64,000 nucleotides of DNA from CAYUVH01 sp964448135 (GCA_964448135.1 CAYUVH010000007.1:1-64000), one strand, 5' to 3'. Positions 38,613-48,983 are shown, counted from the stretch's first letter. Numbers and translations: made by a program. Notes: generated by a model from the sequence alone, not told the origin.

Positions 38613-40595
38613 ATGAAGTTTGTAAACAAACGTATTTCCTGGGTCCTGGCCGCAGCGGCGCTTCTGGCGCCGGAATTCCTGGCGGCGCCCCTCGTCGCGG
38701 CGGTGCCGCCTCCCGAACAGATTGTTCCCGACGACACCCTCATCCTCGTCACCACCCCGGACTTTGCGCATCTGCGTGAATCGTATCGCAAGACGCTGCA
38801 GAGCCAGTTCTGGGCGGACCCGGCGATGAAACCCTTCCGCGATAAATTCGAGGCGAAGTGGCAGGAGGAATTGGTGAAACCCCTTGAACGCGAGCTGGGC
38901 GTCAAGATGGAGGACTACTACGGCCTGCTGCAGGGCCAGGTGACCTTCGCGCTGATCCAGAATGGCTGGCAGGGCGATGACAAGTCAACGCCCGGCTGGG
39001 TCATCATGCTCGATACGAAGGACAAAAGCACGCAGCTCAAAACCAACCTGGCGGCGTTGCGCAAACGCTGGGCGGATTCCGGCCGTGCCATCAAGACGGA
39101 GAAAATCCGCGACCAGGAGTTCTCGATCGTCAGCCTGACCACGAATGACCTCCCCAAAACCCTGCAAAGGTTTTTCTCCTCCACTCCCAGCACCCCACCA
39201 CCGCCGGCGGATGGCGAGGCCAAGCCCGCTTCACCGCCGGAGAACAAATTCGAACTCGTGATCGGCCAGGCAGAGTCCGTGCTCGTGCTGGGCAATTCGG
39301 TCAAGTGCGCCGAAAAGGTGGTCGGCCGCATCATGGGCGCGGGCACGCCGGTGCTCGGCGACGTCGCCGCGTTTCAATCGACGCAGCAGATGCTTTTTCG
39401 CGACGCGCCGATGTATGGCTGGGCGAATACCAAAACGTTCGTAGATGTGATGTTGCGTTCCGCCAGCGAAGAAAAAAATCCAGACCCCCGGGATCCGCTC
39501 TCCAGCTCATCACTCCCGAAAATCATAACCGCCATCGGCTTGAACGGGCTCAAGTCGGTCGGCGGCAGCATCCGGGATTCGGCCGATGGCACGACCGTGG
39601 AAGTTTTCGTGGCCGCGCCCGAGGCAAGTCGCAAAGGGTTGATGAAGCTGCTCACGGGGGAACCCAAGGAAACCCTCCCCCCGCCCTTCATCCCGGCTGA
39701 CGCGCTTACCTTCCAACGCTGGCGGATCGACGGCCAGAAAGCGTGGGCGACGCTCGAAGCCACGCTGGCGGAAATTTCCGGCCAGGCCTCGCGCACCCTG
39801 AATTGGGTGATTGATACCGCCAACGAAAGCGCCCGCACGAAGGACCCGGAATTCGACTTGCGTAAGAACCTGATTGCGAACCTGGGCGATGATGTCATTC
39901 ATTATACCAAGCCTCTGCGAGCGGGCACCCCGTCGGAAACCAATGTTCCGCCTTCGCTCTGGCTGATCGGCACCGCCAAGCCGGAGCAACTGCTCGGCGC
40001 GCTGCGGCCCATCCTGACGTTCTTGAATCCCTCGGCCGCCACGCCCAAGGAACGCGAGTTCCTGGGCCGCAAGGTTTACTCGGTGGTGCTCCCCGGCATG
40101 CCGATGTCCATGTTTGCCGGCGGCCGGCCGCCGCAGGCTTCCACGCTGACTTACGCCGCGGGAAATGGCTACCTGGCGTTGACCACCACGGACGCGTCCA
40201 TCCTCGAGGAGTATTTGCGCAGCGGCGAAACGCCGCCCAAAGCCTTGCGCGAAGCAGCCGGCCTGAGCGACGCCGCTGCGAAAGTAACCGGTTCGGGCGC
40301 CTACGGTCTGGCCTACGAAAATCAGGCCGAAACCATGCGCATCACTTTCGAATTGTTGAAACAGGAAGCCGCCGAAGCGGCCGAGGAGGCCAAATCCACC
40401 AACTCGCCCGCCTCGGGTCCGCCGCCGTACAAGCCCGATCACTTCAAGATCAAGGATTGGATGGATTTCTCGTTGATGCCGCCCTTCGACAAAGTCTCGA
40501 AGTATTTCTACTTCAGCGTGTATGGAGTTCGTTCAACGACCGACGGTCTTTCCTTGAAAGTATTCGCACCGACGCCACCTGAGCTGCGGAAATAA
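38613..40595 (+). CDS. large secreted protein of unknown function
   Basis: 660 residues from the ATG at 38613, where a signal peptide starts (ISWVLAAAALLAPEFLA). The body (VPDDTLILVTTPDFAHLRES, LKTNLAALRKRWADSG, ESVLVLGNSVKCAEKVVGR) resembles DUF3352-type periplasmic proteins. It has a proline-rich insert near 190-215. It precedes another unknown gene by 28 bases on the same strand. Confidence 0.75.
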   Translation: MKFVNKRISWVLAAAALLAPEFLAAPLVAAVPPPEQIVPDDTLILVTTPDFAHLRESYRKTLQSQFWADPAMKPFRDKFEAKWQEELVKPLERELGVKMEDYYGLLQGQVTFALIQNGWQGDDKSTPGWVIMLDTKDKSTQLKTNLAALRKRWADSGRAIKTEKIRDQEFSIVSLTTNDLPKTLQRFFSSTPSTPPPPADGEAKPASPPENKFELVIGQAESVLVLGNSVKCAEKVVGRIMGAGTPVLGDVAAFQSTQQMLFRDAPMYGWANTKTFVDVMLRSASEEKNPDPRDPLSSSSLPKIITAIGLNGLKSVGGSIRDSADGTTVEVFVAAPEASRKGLMKLLTGEPKETLPPPFIPADALTFQRWRIDGQKAWATLEATLAEISGQASRTLNWVIDTANESARTKDPEFDLRKNLIANLGDDVIHYTKPLRAGTPSETNVPPSLWLIGTAKPEQLLGALRPILTFLNPSAATPKEREFLGRKVYSVVLPGMPMSMFAGGRPPQASTLTYAAGNGYLALTTTDASILEEYLRSGETPPKALREAAGLSDAAAKVTGSGAYGLAYENQAETMRITFELLKQEAAEAAEEAKSTNSPASGPPPYKPDHFKIKDWMDFSLMPPFDKVSKYFYFSVYGVRSTTDGLSLKVFAPTPPELRK

Positions 40596-40623
40596 TTTTC
40601 GCGGCGACGCACAGCGGACCCGG

Positions 40624-41601
40624 ATGATCAATCGGCTTATATTGGCAGACATCGACTTCGCCAAACGCCGGATGCAGGAAGGTGCGTCCGACGCCGAAAT
40701 CATCTCCAATCTCGTTGCCCGCAAGGTGGAATCCGGACTCGCGGCCAACCTGGTCGCCGAGCTGCGCGCCGGCAAGGAGATCAGGCTGGATTCGCTGCTC
40801 CTCCCCCGGCCGGATTGGCCCCCCAAAGGTTCCGCGGACGTCCCGAGCGAACAACCGCGCCGCCGTCGCTCGCAACCGTCTCGCTCCTCGCAACGATCCG
40901 AACGTTCTTCCTCCCGGCATTCACATCAACGTCCCGCATCCGCCGGGGCGAAACTGATGCGCTACATTATCGGGTTTTTTGTTGTTTTACTGGCGGGGAT
41001 CCTCCTCTTCCATTTCCGGAAATCGTTGCTCCCTGCTCCGCCCACCGGCGCCACGCCACCGGAGTCAAAAACCGTGTCCAACTCCACGGCTAATGCAACC
41101 ACGCGTCCCCGCGGAGCGTTGGAACACATTCCCTTGCCGTCCGGACCACCCCTGCTTGAACTGCAAAGCGACGGCTTGCACGCAAAGAATGGCATCGTCA
41201 AAGCCGAGGACGCACTTACGGTTTTAAGCCGGGCTTTTGGCGCGCCGAGTCACACCAACCACCTCGACCAGCCCGGCAAGCTCGTTTATGCCTTCGATAC
41301 CATGGGGATCCTGGTCTATTCCCAGGAAGGCGCGGCGGAAGATTGCGTCGTGCTGGATTTCAAAGGCCTCGGCGGCAATACGGGCACCACACACGCCTAT
41401 CCGGGCAAGCTGCGCATTGACAAGCACGATATTTACGCGGGCACCGAATTGACCGCTTTGACCGCGATGCAAAGCCTGGAACTGGACAAGTCAGGCACTG
41501 CCGGTGGAATTTTGAAGGGGACGTTCGGCAAGTCCGGCCTGTATTTCGCCTACCTCCAAAGCACCCAAAGGCTGAGCCTCGTGCAGATAAACTTGAAGTA
41601 A
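40624..41601 (+). CDS. single-pass membrane protein of unknown function
   Basis: 325 residues. A cytoplasmic N-terminal part (INRLILADIDFAKRRMQEGA) with an Arg/Ser-rich linker (about 78-110) precedes one membrane segment (YIIGFFVVLLAGILLF, about 118-135). The extracytoplasmic part (GIVKAEDALTVLSRAFGAPS, IDKHDIYAGTELTAL) resembles a domain of unknown function seen in several Verrucomicrobia. It converges with the DUF4340 gene. Confidence 0.65.
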   Translation: MINRLILADIDFAKRRMQEGASDAEIISNLVARKVESGLAANLVAELRAGKEIRLDSLLLPRPDWPPKGSADVPSEQPRRRRSQPSRSSQRSERSSSRHSHQRPASAGAKLMRYIIGFFVVLLAGILLFHFRKSLLPAPPTGATPPESKTVSNSTANATTRPRGALEHIPLPSGPPLLELQSDGLHAKNGIVKAEDALTVLSRAFGAPSHTNHLDQPGKLVYAFDTMGILVYSQEGAAEDCVVLDFKGLGGNTGTTHAYPGKLRIDKHDIYAGTELTALTAMQSLELDKSGTAGGILKGTFGKSGLYFAYLQSTQRLSLVQINLK

Positions 41602-41616
41602 CCCGGCGGGGTTCGT

Positions 41617-42843
41617 TTACGGCTGCTTTTCGGGCACGGGTGCAGGCGCCGGCGCCAGGGGGATTTCGCCAGGTTTCGTCTCCGCCGGCTTTGCTTCCTC
41701 CTGCTTCTCCATCAATAACTGGGCGCGGTCCTTCATGAGTGGCTCGAGCGACCAGGAGGAAACGAGGAAAGTCCAATTCTCCAATTTTTTCTCCTGCGCA
41801 AGTTTTTCTTCGAGCTTTGTCTGCTTGTCCTTGAATTCCTTGTCGAGTCTGGCCTTGTCCTCCGGCTTCTCGTCTTTAGCCGCCTCGCGTTCCTTGGAGA
41901 GATTGGCGGCGACCGTGAGGGTCACGGGATAATTATCGTTCGTTTTTTGTCCCACCTTGATTGTGTAATTGAAGCCCTCGAACGTGTCCAAAGCGAGAAC
42001 GACCGGTTTATCCAGGCCAAGTTGTTCGGGCTTCGCCTGCGTCTCCACGTCGTTGATGCTCGCGGAATTCATCGGGTTGGTGAGGGGCGACACTTTGGCG
42101 TTGTCTAATTGCTCGCCAGCGTGGGCGTCGGCCAGTTTCCATTCGCCGGCTTCTGTATCGCGCGTGATTTTCCAGGAATTGGTGACCGCCGGTGTCGTCA
42201 CTGCGATCGAGCGGGCCTTGTCCACTTTCAGAAAATCGCGATTCAGCCATTGCTCGGGCTTCGGTTCCAGCCGGCTGAGGGGATCAGCCACCAGCGCGAG
42301 CTTTTTTGATCCGGCTCCGAGCATCACGTAGCGGCCGTCGGGAAAACCTTCCTCACCCATCTCGCCCATCATCGGCTGCGACCTCGGTGACGCTTTTTTC
42401 ATGTGCGTCTTGCCCAGCAACATTGTGCGGATGGCTTTGCCATTTTGATCACGCAATTCAACCAGCGTGGCGGTGTTGGTGCCGGGACCGGGCGGAAGCA
42501 GTTTGTAGCGAGGAAGCTCGGGTGCGGTGACGTCCTCGACCTGGCCGGCCTTCAAATCCGCGGCCTGCAGCAGGAAGCTGCTGATGTCGTTGAAATTCGC
42601 CGGGTAATCAGAGCGTTCCTTCACTTTCCAAACGTTGTCTTTTCGCTCCAGCGTCAATTGATTGGTGCCGGACTGGATGAAAATGGCCGCAACATCATTG
42701 ACGGGGAGATCGCCCAGCAGCTTGTTGCCCTCCTGGCGGCTGGAGCCCTGCCATTCGGATTTGTCCTGCTTGCGTAACAGCAGACCGGCGCCGCCCAACA
42801 CCGCCAGCACCAGTAAAAGAATGATGAATTGCTTCCGGTTCAT
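41617..42843 (-). CDS. DUF4340 protein of a Gld-type ABC module
   Basis: 408 residues: one N-terminal membrane segment (FIILLLVLAVLGGAGLLL), then repeats typical of DUF4340 (VAAIFIQSGTNQLTLERKDNVWKV, RDTEAGEWKLADAHAGEQLD), ending in a Pro/Ala/Glu-rich tail. DUF4340 genes accompany GldG-like exporters. It overlaps the GldG-like gene by four bases, so the two are coupled. Function in the module is unknown. Confidence 0.85.
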   Translation of the reverse strand: MNRKQFIILLLVLAVLGGAGLLLRKQDKSEWQGSSRQEGNKLLGDLPVNDVAAIFIQSGTNQLTLERKDNVWKVKERSDYPANFNDISSFLLQAADLKAGQVEDVTAPELPRYKLLPPGPGTNTATLVELRDQNGKAIRTMLLGKTHMKKASPRSQPMMGEMGEEGFPDGRYVMLGAGSKKLALVADPLSRLEPKPEQWLNRDFLKVDKARSIAVTTPAVTNSWKITRDTEAGEWKLADAHAGEQLDNAKVSPLTNPMNSASINDVETQAKPEQLGLDKPVVLALDTFEGFNYTIKVGQKTNDNYPVTLTVAANLSKEREAAKDEKPEDKARLDKEFKDKQTKLEEKLAQEKKLENWTFLVSSWSLEPLMKDRAQLLMEKQEEAKPAETKPGEIPLAPAPAPVPEKQP

Positions 42844-44762
42844 TTTGCCGAAGTTCGTTTGCGCTTAACAATGGCAACAGCCACTCCGGCTGCGACCACC
42901 GCCAGCGCCACCGCCAGGATGTTGACCCACTTGATTGATGTTTGCATTGCGACCACCTCACGCCGGAGATCCTTTTTCACCTGCGCGAGCCGCTTGCGCG
43001 TCTCGCCTTCCTCCTTGCGGAGTTTATCGAGTTCCGCGCGTTGCTCGGGCGTCAAAATGAAACGCTGGTCCTTGTCTTTGCGCTGCTGCTGTAATTCGTT
43101 GACCTTGCGCTGGGCCTCCGCCGAGCTTTCCTCGAGCCGCTTGATTTCGCTTTGGAACTTCAAGCCGGCGTTCTTTTCCATGTCGCGGATGCGCGTGAAG
43201 GGCCGGCTCAAGGTGGCCCGGCTGCGGACGGCAATGAGATCGCTGTCGCCGGTCATCTGCTCGGCGAAATTCTGGGCCAGGGTCAGATTCGCGTTCATCG
43301 CCATGATCATGGGGCCGAACGGACTGTTCATGCGCTGCATAGTGAACGGATCGTAAAGCATGTCCGCATCGCCGAAGAGCACCACGGTCGTGTCAGTCTT
43401 GGATTCCTTGAGCGAATCACCCGCCGGCTTGGGCTCGGGCTTCTTTTCGTCGGGCTTTGTGGGATCTTCCTTCTTGTCCGCCGGCTCGCCATCGGGGAAA
43501 GCCGTCTTGAATTTGCCGGTGAGACGAATGGCCAGCTTGTAGTTCACGCCCGAGGGTTTGAACTCTTTCATGATGCTTTCGCTCGCCATATTGGCCGTGA
43601 AGGCTTCCACCAATTGTGAATTCGTGGAGCTCCGCAGGAGCGTGACTTCCTTCAGGCCGGCGACCGGCGTGCCCGTGAAGGCGCCGCACAACGGCAGCCA
43701 GATGTTGTCCACCTGGTTTACCGCCACGTCGTCCTTGTCCATGGCTTCAGGAGTCAGCGCCAGCCAGGCCGGCGCCTCCTGCGGCTGGCCATTGCGGCCG
43801 CCCAATTGCATGCGGTACTGCATGTCCGCAACGACCTTGCCCGTATCGAATTGGATGCCCCAGGCTTTCAGAAGCTTCTCCAGTGAAGATCCGCCACCGC
43901 CCATGTTCTGAAGCATGGGATTACTGCTCTGGCGGTTGTCCGCCAGACTTTGGGCATCCAGGAAGGCCACCATTTTTCCGCCGCGTAAGATAAACTGGTC
44001 CAGCGCATATTGCGCCTTGTCGGTGATGTCCTTCGGATGGATGACGATCATCAGGTTGATGTCGGCGTCAATGCGGGACGCATCCATCGCCACGCGCTTG
44101 AGGTTGAAATCGGTCTTCAACTCGTTGATGAGCGCCCAGGGCTCGCTGCCTTGCTGACCCATCTGCTGCATCATCGGATTCGAAGGCATGCCGAACACCG
44201 GCAGCGGGCTCATCACACCGATCGTGGGTTTGGCCGGCCGGTCCACGCGGGAAATGGCACGGGTGATATCGTACTCCATCAGCCGCTCGCGGTTCGGCGC
44301 CAGGAACGCCATGCTCTGAACTTCATCGGCGCACTTGACCGCGAGGCCGAGGTAGAAGCGTTCTTCGCCGGGAACGGCCTGCGGTTCCATGCCGTCGAGC
44401 CGGGCGGAATCCTCGGCGTCCGAGTCCGGCTGCGGATCATACTTCTCGATCTTGATTTTACCATGGCCGGCCTGCTTGTACTCGGCCAGCAGGTCCTCGA
44501 CTTTCTGGGCGTAGCTCTTCAGGAAAAGTGTCTCCCCCGTGGCCGACTGCGGCTGGGTGCAGTAGAACTTGATGGTCACCGGGGCTTCCAGTTTGTTCAG
44601 GATGGCTTTTGTGCCCGCCGAAAGGGTGTAGGCCTTTTCCTCGGTCAGATCCAAGCGCGAGTGCGTGGCGGACATGACGAGGTTGACCGCGATCACGATC
44701 GCCATCACCACGATGACGCCGATGGCCGAGTAGAACAGGGTTTCGTAAGATTTCTTTTGCAT
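42840..44762 (-). CDS. GldG-like ABC exporter subunit
   Basis: 640 residues. Membrane segments near 10-30 and at the C-terminus enclose an ABC-type uncharacterised (GldG) domain: RLDLTEEKAYTLSAGTKAIL, KIEKYDPQPDSD, MVIHPKDITDKAQYALDQFILRGGKMVAFLD. A coiled coil lies near 560-620. GldG belongs to gliding or secretion transporters in Bacteroidetes and is also common in Verrucomicrobia and Planctomycetes, which do not glide this way. Confidence 0.88.
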   Translation of the reverse strand: MQKKSYETLFYSAIGVIVVMAIVIAVNLVMSATHSRLDLTEEKAYTLSAGTKAILNKLEAPVTIKFYCTQPQSATGETLFLKSYAQKVEDLLAEYKQAGHGKIKIEKYDPQPDSDAEDSARLDGMEPQAVPGEERFYLGLAVKCADEVQSMAFLAPNRERLMEYDITRAISRVDRPAKPTIGVMSPLPVFGMPSNPMMQQMGQQGSEPWALINELKTDFNLKRVAMDASRIDADINLMIVIHPKDITDKAQYALDQFILRGGKMVAFLDAQSLADNRQSSNPMLQNMGGGGSSLEKLLKAWGIQFDTGKVVADMQYRMQLGGRNGQPQEAPAWLALTPEAMDKDDVAVNQVDNIWLPLCGAFTGTPVAGLKEVTLLRSSTNSQLVEAFTANMASESIMKEFKPSGVNYKLAIRLTGKFKTAFPDGEPADKKEDPTKPDEKKPEPKPAGDSLKESKTDTTVVLFGDADMLYDPFTMQRMNSPFGPMIMAMNANLTLAQNFAEQMTGDSDLIAVRSRATLSRPFTRIRDMEKNAGLKFQSEIKRLEESSAEAQRKVNELQQQRKDKDQRFILTPEQRAELDKLRKEEGETRKRLAQVKKDLRREVVAMQTSIKWVNILAVALAVVAAGVAVAIVKRKRTSAK

Positions 44763-44775
44763 GTCAGTCCCCTGT

Positions 44776-45522
44776 TTAGCCCGCGCGATGGGTGCGCAGA
44801 ATCACGTTGGTGGTGAACAGGGCAAAGCCCATCACCGAAACGAAGTAAACGATATCCCGCAAATCCAACACCCCGTTTTGCAGCGCATTGAAGTGAGTCA
44901 TGACGCTGCACGAAGTAATCAGTCCGACCATTCCGGAAAGCGGCGATTGCGCGAGCGCGTCGATGACCGGCGGATAGCCCGCGAGATTCAGAAAAAGGCA
45001 GATGACCGCGGAAACGATGAAGCTCACCACCTGACTGCGTGTCAGCGCCGAGGTGATGCAGCTGATCGCCAGAAAGACTCCCGCCATCATCCAGCTCCCG
45101 ATATATCCCGTGAGAATGACGCCGTTGTCCGGGTGGCCGAGATAGTTCACGGTGATCACCAGCGGAAACGTCAGCGCCAGAGCAAACCCGAGGAACAGCC
45201 AGGAGGCGAGAAATTTGCCCACGACTGCCTGCCACGTGGTGATGGGCATGGTCAGCAACAGTTCAAGCGTGCCGACCCGGCGTTCTTCCGCCCACAACCG
45301 CATGCCGGCGGCCGGAACGAGAAAAAGATAGAACCAAGGGTGCCAGATAAAGAAGGACCGCGACAGCGAGGCTTCCCCCATATCAAAAAACTTGCTGACG
45401 AAGAACGTGAAGAATCCGCATAGCAGCAGAAAAATCACGATCAGCACATAGGCGATGGGCGAGGAAAAATACGCGCCCAGTTCGCGCTTGGTGATGGTTT
45501 TGACGTTATTCCAGCCGCTCAT
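44776..45522 (-). CDS. ABC-2 permease (GldF-like)
   Basis: 248 residues with six membrane segments; the ABC-2 signature includes ITKRELGAYFSSPIAYVLIV and RRVGTLELLLTMPITTWQAVVGKFLASWLF. It overlaps the ATPase gene by four bases and precedes gldG by 13, so ATPase-permease-GldG-DUF4340 form one operon. Confidence 0.9.
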   Translation of the reverse strand: MSGWNNVKTITKRELGAYFSSPIAYVLIVIFLLLCGFFTFFVSKFFDMGEASLSRSFFIWHPWFYLFLVPAAGMRLWAEERRVGTLELLLTMPITTWQAVVGKFLASWLFLGFALALTFPLVITVNYLGHPDNGVILTGYIGSWMMAGVFLAISCITSALTRSQVVSFIVSAVICLFLNLAGYPPVIDALAQSPLSGMVGLITSCSVMTHFNALQNGVLDLRDIVYFVSVMGFALFTTNVILRTHRAG

Positions 45523-46475
45523 CGCTTGTCCTCCTGAACCGTGTCCGGCATGGTGATGCTCCTGAATACGTCGTCCAACCGGCCTTCCTCCGTGTGCAAT
45601 TCCGTGATACGCCAGCCCTGTGAGATGTCGGCGATAGTGGCCGACAACGTACCGTTGCTCTTGTTCGCGGGCACCACTTTCGCGGTCGCCCCGGTGGAGT
45701 CTTCTTTCTCGATCGTCACCTTCTTGACGCCGGAAATCTGGCTCAGCTTCTGGCTGAGCGCCGCCCCAGTCATTCCCATGACCCGGATGATGACGACGCC
45801 CGCCGACTCGGATTTCAACCGCAATTCCTGCGGCGTGCCATTTGCGACGATCTTGCCGCGGTCGATGATAATTGCGCGGCTGCAGACAGCATCCACTTCC
45901 TCGAGGATGTGGGTGGAAAAAATAATGGCCTTCTTTTCGCCCATCCGCTTGATCAGGCCGCGGATCTCGTGCTTTTGGTTTGGATCGAGACCATCGGTAG
46001 GCTCGTCCAGGACCAGCACTTCGGGATCATGAATGATGGATTGCGCGAAACAGGTGCGGTGGCGGTAGCCCTTCGAGAGCGTTTCCACGCTCTGATGCAG
46101 CACGCCTTCCAGGAAGCACAACTCCACGGAGCGGTTCACGGCTTTCTTGCGGTCATCACCGCGCAGGCCGCGGATTTCGGCGCAGAAATTGAGGAAACCG
46201 TACACCGTCATATCGGTGTAAGCCGGGGCATTTTCAGGGAGATAGCCAATCAACCGGCGCGCGGGAATGGGGTCATCCACCACGTCGTGGCCGCCGACCG
46301 TGATCGTGCCATCCGAGGGTGGGATAAAACCCGTTATCATGCGCATGCTGGTGGATTTTCCGGCCCCGTTGGGACCGAGAAACCCCAGCACTTCCCCGCG
46401 TTCCACGGAGAACGAGACGCCGTCGACGGCGCGTTTCGTGCCGAAGACCTTTGCCAGATTCTGGACCTTAATCAT
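45519..46475 (-). CDS. ABC transporter ATPase (GldA-like)
   Basis: 318 residues. Walker A GPNGAGKST, signature LSKGYRHRTC, Walker B VLVLDEPTDGLDP and switch His in IIFSTHILEEVD are intact. A C-terminal regulatory extension follows. It powers the permease downstream. The substrate is unknown. Confidence 0.93.
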   Translation of the reverse strand: MIKVQNLAKVFGTKRAVDGVSFSVERGEVLGFLGPNGAGKSTSMRMITGFIPPSDGTITVGGHDVVDDPIPARRLIGYLPENAPAYTDMTVYGFLNFCAEIRGLRGDDRKKAVNRSVELCFLEGVLHQSVETLSKGYRHRTCFAQSIIHDPEVLVLDEPTDGLDPNQKHEIRGLIKRMGEKKAIIFSTHILEEVDAVCSRAIIIDRGKIVANGTPQELRLKSESAGVVIIRVMGMTGAALSQKLSQISGVKKVTIEKEDSTGATAKVVPANKSNGTLSATIADISQGWRITELHTEEGRLDDVFRSITMPDTVQEDKR

Positions 46476-46642
46476 AGTAAAGCTGCCCCGCTTCCCAAAA
46501 CAAAGTGGGGCACTCAGTTACCCAATTCTCAGCCCGCTGTAAACAGCTATTTCAGGCCGGATCGGCCTTGAAGCCGGGCGCAACCATCGCCCGGGCCTTC
46601 GGCTTTTTTCGACGCCGTCCCCGCGAATTTGTTCAAAAAAAA

Positions 46643-47029
46643 TTAATCCAACTTCTCGCGCCCGGCATAGCCCGAATCGAGGTCGTGCCAGAACTCGATG
46701 TCGTCCTCATCCTTTTCCCAGCAAAGAAAAACTTCGCGTCCGTCCACAATGGCGGGAAAATCGATCAGGCCGCGCTCCAGGTCCTTGATTTGAATCTCGC
46801 GCCGGTCGAATTCGCGGGACAGGCGGCCCAGCTCAATCATGGTGCGGGCCCAACTATTTACCAGGGAACCGCCGAGATCGCGACCAGGCGCCATCAGCCC
46901 TTCCAGGCGCTTGCTCTGCTGCTGCATCTCGTCGCTCAGGTGGAGCAGCTCCTTCAACCACTCGCGAATGGACGGCAGCAGCGCCCGCGCCTCTTCGCGT
47001 GTGTAATGTTTATTAAATCGCAATTCCAT
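46643..47029 (-). CDS. DUF2203 family protein
   Basis: 128 residues matching DUF2203: HYTREEARALLPSIREWLKEL, a helical hairpin, LERGLIDFPAIVDGREVFLCW and EDDIEFWHDLDSGYAGR. The family is small, cytoplasmic and uncharacterised. It follows the TPR gene's neighbourhood with only 13 bases to that gene's stop on the same strand. Confidence 0.85.
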   Translation of the reverse strand: MELRFNKHYTREEARALLPSIREWLKELLHLSDEMQQQSKRLEGLMAPGRDLGGSLVNSWARTMIELGRLSREFDRREIQIKDLERGLIDFPAIVDGREVFLCWEKDEDDIEFWHDLDSGYAGREKLD

Positions 47030-47042
47030 GAGTCCCCGGCGA

Positions 47043-48725
47043 CTAAGGTTTGGGCCGATCGAGTTTCTTTTTAATCACCTCGTTCGCCTCGAGCTTCAAA
47101 GACTTGCCCCACGCCTCGCGCGCCTTGTCGTCCTGCTTGAGCGCAGCGTAAATGTCGCCCAGATGGTCGAGCACGGTGGCGTCGGGTTCCGGCGAAAGCT
47201 CCACGGCCTTCAGAATGGGGGCGAGGGCTTCCTTGGGCCGGTCCAGCTTGAAGAGGACCCAGCCGAGGCTGTCGAGGTAGGCCGCATTCTGCGGTGAAAG
47301 TTTGTTGGCCTTTTCGATAAGATCCAGCGCCTGGTTCAGATTGGTGCCGTGTTCGGCCCACATGTAGCCGAGATAGTTCAGCGCTTCCGCCGAATCGGGC
47401 GCGAGTTTCAGGCACTTCTCGAAATACGTTTGCGCCGAATCGTAGTCACCCTTGCGTTCATAGGCCGCGCCCAATTGGAAATAAAAGCTGTCATCCAGGC
47501 GGCCAGGGTCCGTGGCTTTGGCGATGACCTCGGCCGCCGTGAAATGCCGGATGGCCTCGGGATAGGCTTTCAAACGCATGTTCACGTGGCCTTGCAGCCA
47601 TTCGAGGACGAAATTCTGCTGAAACATTTTTACGGCGCGGGCAAGGGTGTTTTGGGCCAGTCCGGGCTTGTCGTCGGCGAGCTGCGCGAGCGCCAGGTCG
47701 TAATAAGCCTGCTCGAACTCCGGGCTGAGCAGCACCGCCTTGCTGAAATACTCCACGGCCTCCCCCGGCTTCTTTTGCTCGTAGGCGATGCGGCCCAGTC
47801 GGTAGCAGGCCTCCACGTTGGTGGGGTCTTCACGCAGGATCGCCTGCAGCAACTCGCCGGCGTGCTGGCTGTCCCCGTCGCGTATGTAAATCGCCGCCAG
47901 CTTCCGGCGAACGCGGTCCCGCAGGCCGGGATCGTCGTCGCGGCCCTTCAGGAGATCCTCGTACACGGCGGCGGCGCGTTTGTTTTCGCCGAGCGAGCCG
48001 AGATTGTCGGCCATTTTGAGGAGCACTTCCTTGCGCGTGGGTTTGAGTTTCTCGGCGCGCGCCATGACCGCCAGCGCCTTGGCCCGGGCGGCCTCTTTGT
48101 AGGTCGGCGATTGGACGAAAAGATTTACGTAGAGCTCAGCCAGGTTCACAAGGAATTCGACGTCCACCGATTCCTGGCGTGAGGCTTCGTCGAGGACTTT
48201 CAAAGCCTCGGCGGGGTGCTGATCATTGAGGTAGGTGAGGAAAAGATTTTGGTAGCCGGAAAGGAGCTTGGGATCGCGCTTGATCGCCATGCGATCCGCC
48301 GCGATGGCGGCGTCGCTCTTGCCCGTCTGCAAATAGACGAGCCCAAGCCGGGCATAGAGGGCGGCGGAAGCGTTGGGCCGCGCCGTGGCGCGCTTCAGGA
48401 TTTCGATGGCCTTGTCGGGTTGCTTGTCGAGGATCAGGCGACGCGAGACTTCCAGAATGAGCGATTCGTCGCCCGGGTCGGAAAGGGCGGCAAGGTAGTA
48501 TTCCTTGATCGCGGCAGCGGGGTTTTCCTGCAGATCGTGGAGGACACCCGCGCTGTAATGCGTATGGGCGGCGGCCACATCCTCGACCGGATAGGTGCCG
48601 GCCTTGGTCATGCCGTGGGTTTTGGCGGGCGGGTGGCTCGTGGAGGAAGGCGTGCGACAACCGGCCAGCAGACCGGCCAATACGCACACCAGCGCCCAAA
48701 AGCGATTTCCTCGCAAAACCTTCAT
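47043..48725 (-). CDS. TPR-repeat lipoprotein
   Basis: 560 residues from the ATG at 48725, where a lipoprotein signal with LLAGC begins. About 12-14 tetratricopeptide repeats follow (AALYARLGLVYLQTGKSDAA, EACYRLGRIAYEQKKPGEAV, AEALNYLGYMWAEHGTNLNQA). Such proteins serve as scaffolds in the periplasm. Partners are unknown. Confidence 0.9.
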   Translation of the reverse strand: MKVLRGNRFWALVCVLAGLLAGCRTPSSTSHPPAKTHGMTKAGTYPVEDVAAAHTHYSAGVLHDLQENPAAAIKEYYLAALSDPGDESLILEVSRRLILDKQPDKAIEILKRATARPNASAALYARLGLVYLQTGKSDAAIAADRMAIKRDPKLLSGYQNLFLTYLNDQHPAEALKVLDEASRQESVDVEFLVNLAELYVNLFVQSPTYKEAARAKALAVMARAEKLKPTRKEVLLKMADNLGSLGENKRAAAVYEDLLKGRDDDPGLRDRVRRKLAAIYIRDGDSQHAGELLQAILREDPTNVEACYRLGRIAYEQKKPGEAVEYFSKAVLLSPEFEQAYYDLALAQLADDKPGLAQNTLARAVKMFQQNFVLEWLQGHVNMRLKAYPEAIRHFTAAEVIAKATDPGRLDDSFYFQLGAAYERKGDYDSAQTYFEKCLKLAPDSAEALNYLGYMWAEHGTNLNQALDLIEKANKLSPQNAAYLDSLGWVLFKLDRPKEALAPILKAVELSPEPDATVLDHLGDIYAALKQDDKAREAWGKSLKLEANEVIKKKLDRPKP

Positions 48726-48881
48726 GCCACACTGTCCACCAATTACGCCGCTGCGTCCAGATGAGGCCGGGCCATGTCCCGCCGGTTGCCAGCGGTCCCG
48801 GAAAAGGCGGCCCGTTTCCCGGGCAGACTGCCGCGGGAAACAGGCCGGTAAAACTGCGGCGGAGCAAAATGCCGCCGGCAA

Positions 48882-48983
48882 TTACTTCTGCCAGGTGCGC
48901 TTCTTATGGCGATTCAAACGCAGCTTCTTGCGGCGCTTGTGCTTGTTGATCTTCGCCTTTCGACGCTTCTTTAGTGATCCCAT
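48882..48983 (-). CDS. 33-residue AURKAIP1/COX24-domain basic protein
   Basis: The protein begins MGSLKKRRKAKINKHKRRKK and ends RHKKRTWQK. It matches the short AURKAIP1/COX24 (DUF1713) proteins, which in some bacteria and mitochondria are ribosomal small-subunit components (bS22/mS38). Its size makes it easily missed. No other ribosomal gene is adjacent. Confidence 0.85.
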   Translation of the reverse strand: MGSLKKRRKAKINKHKRRKKLRLNRHKKRTWQK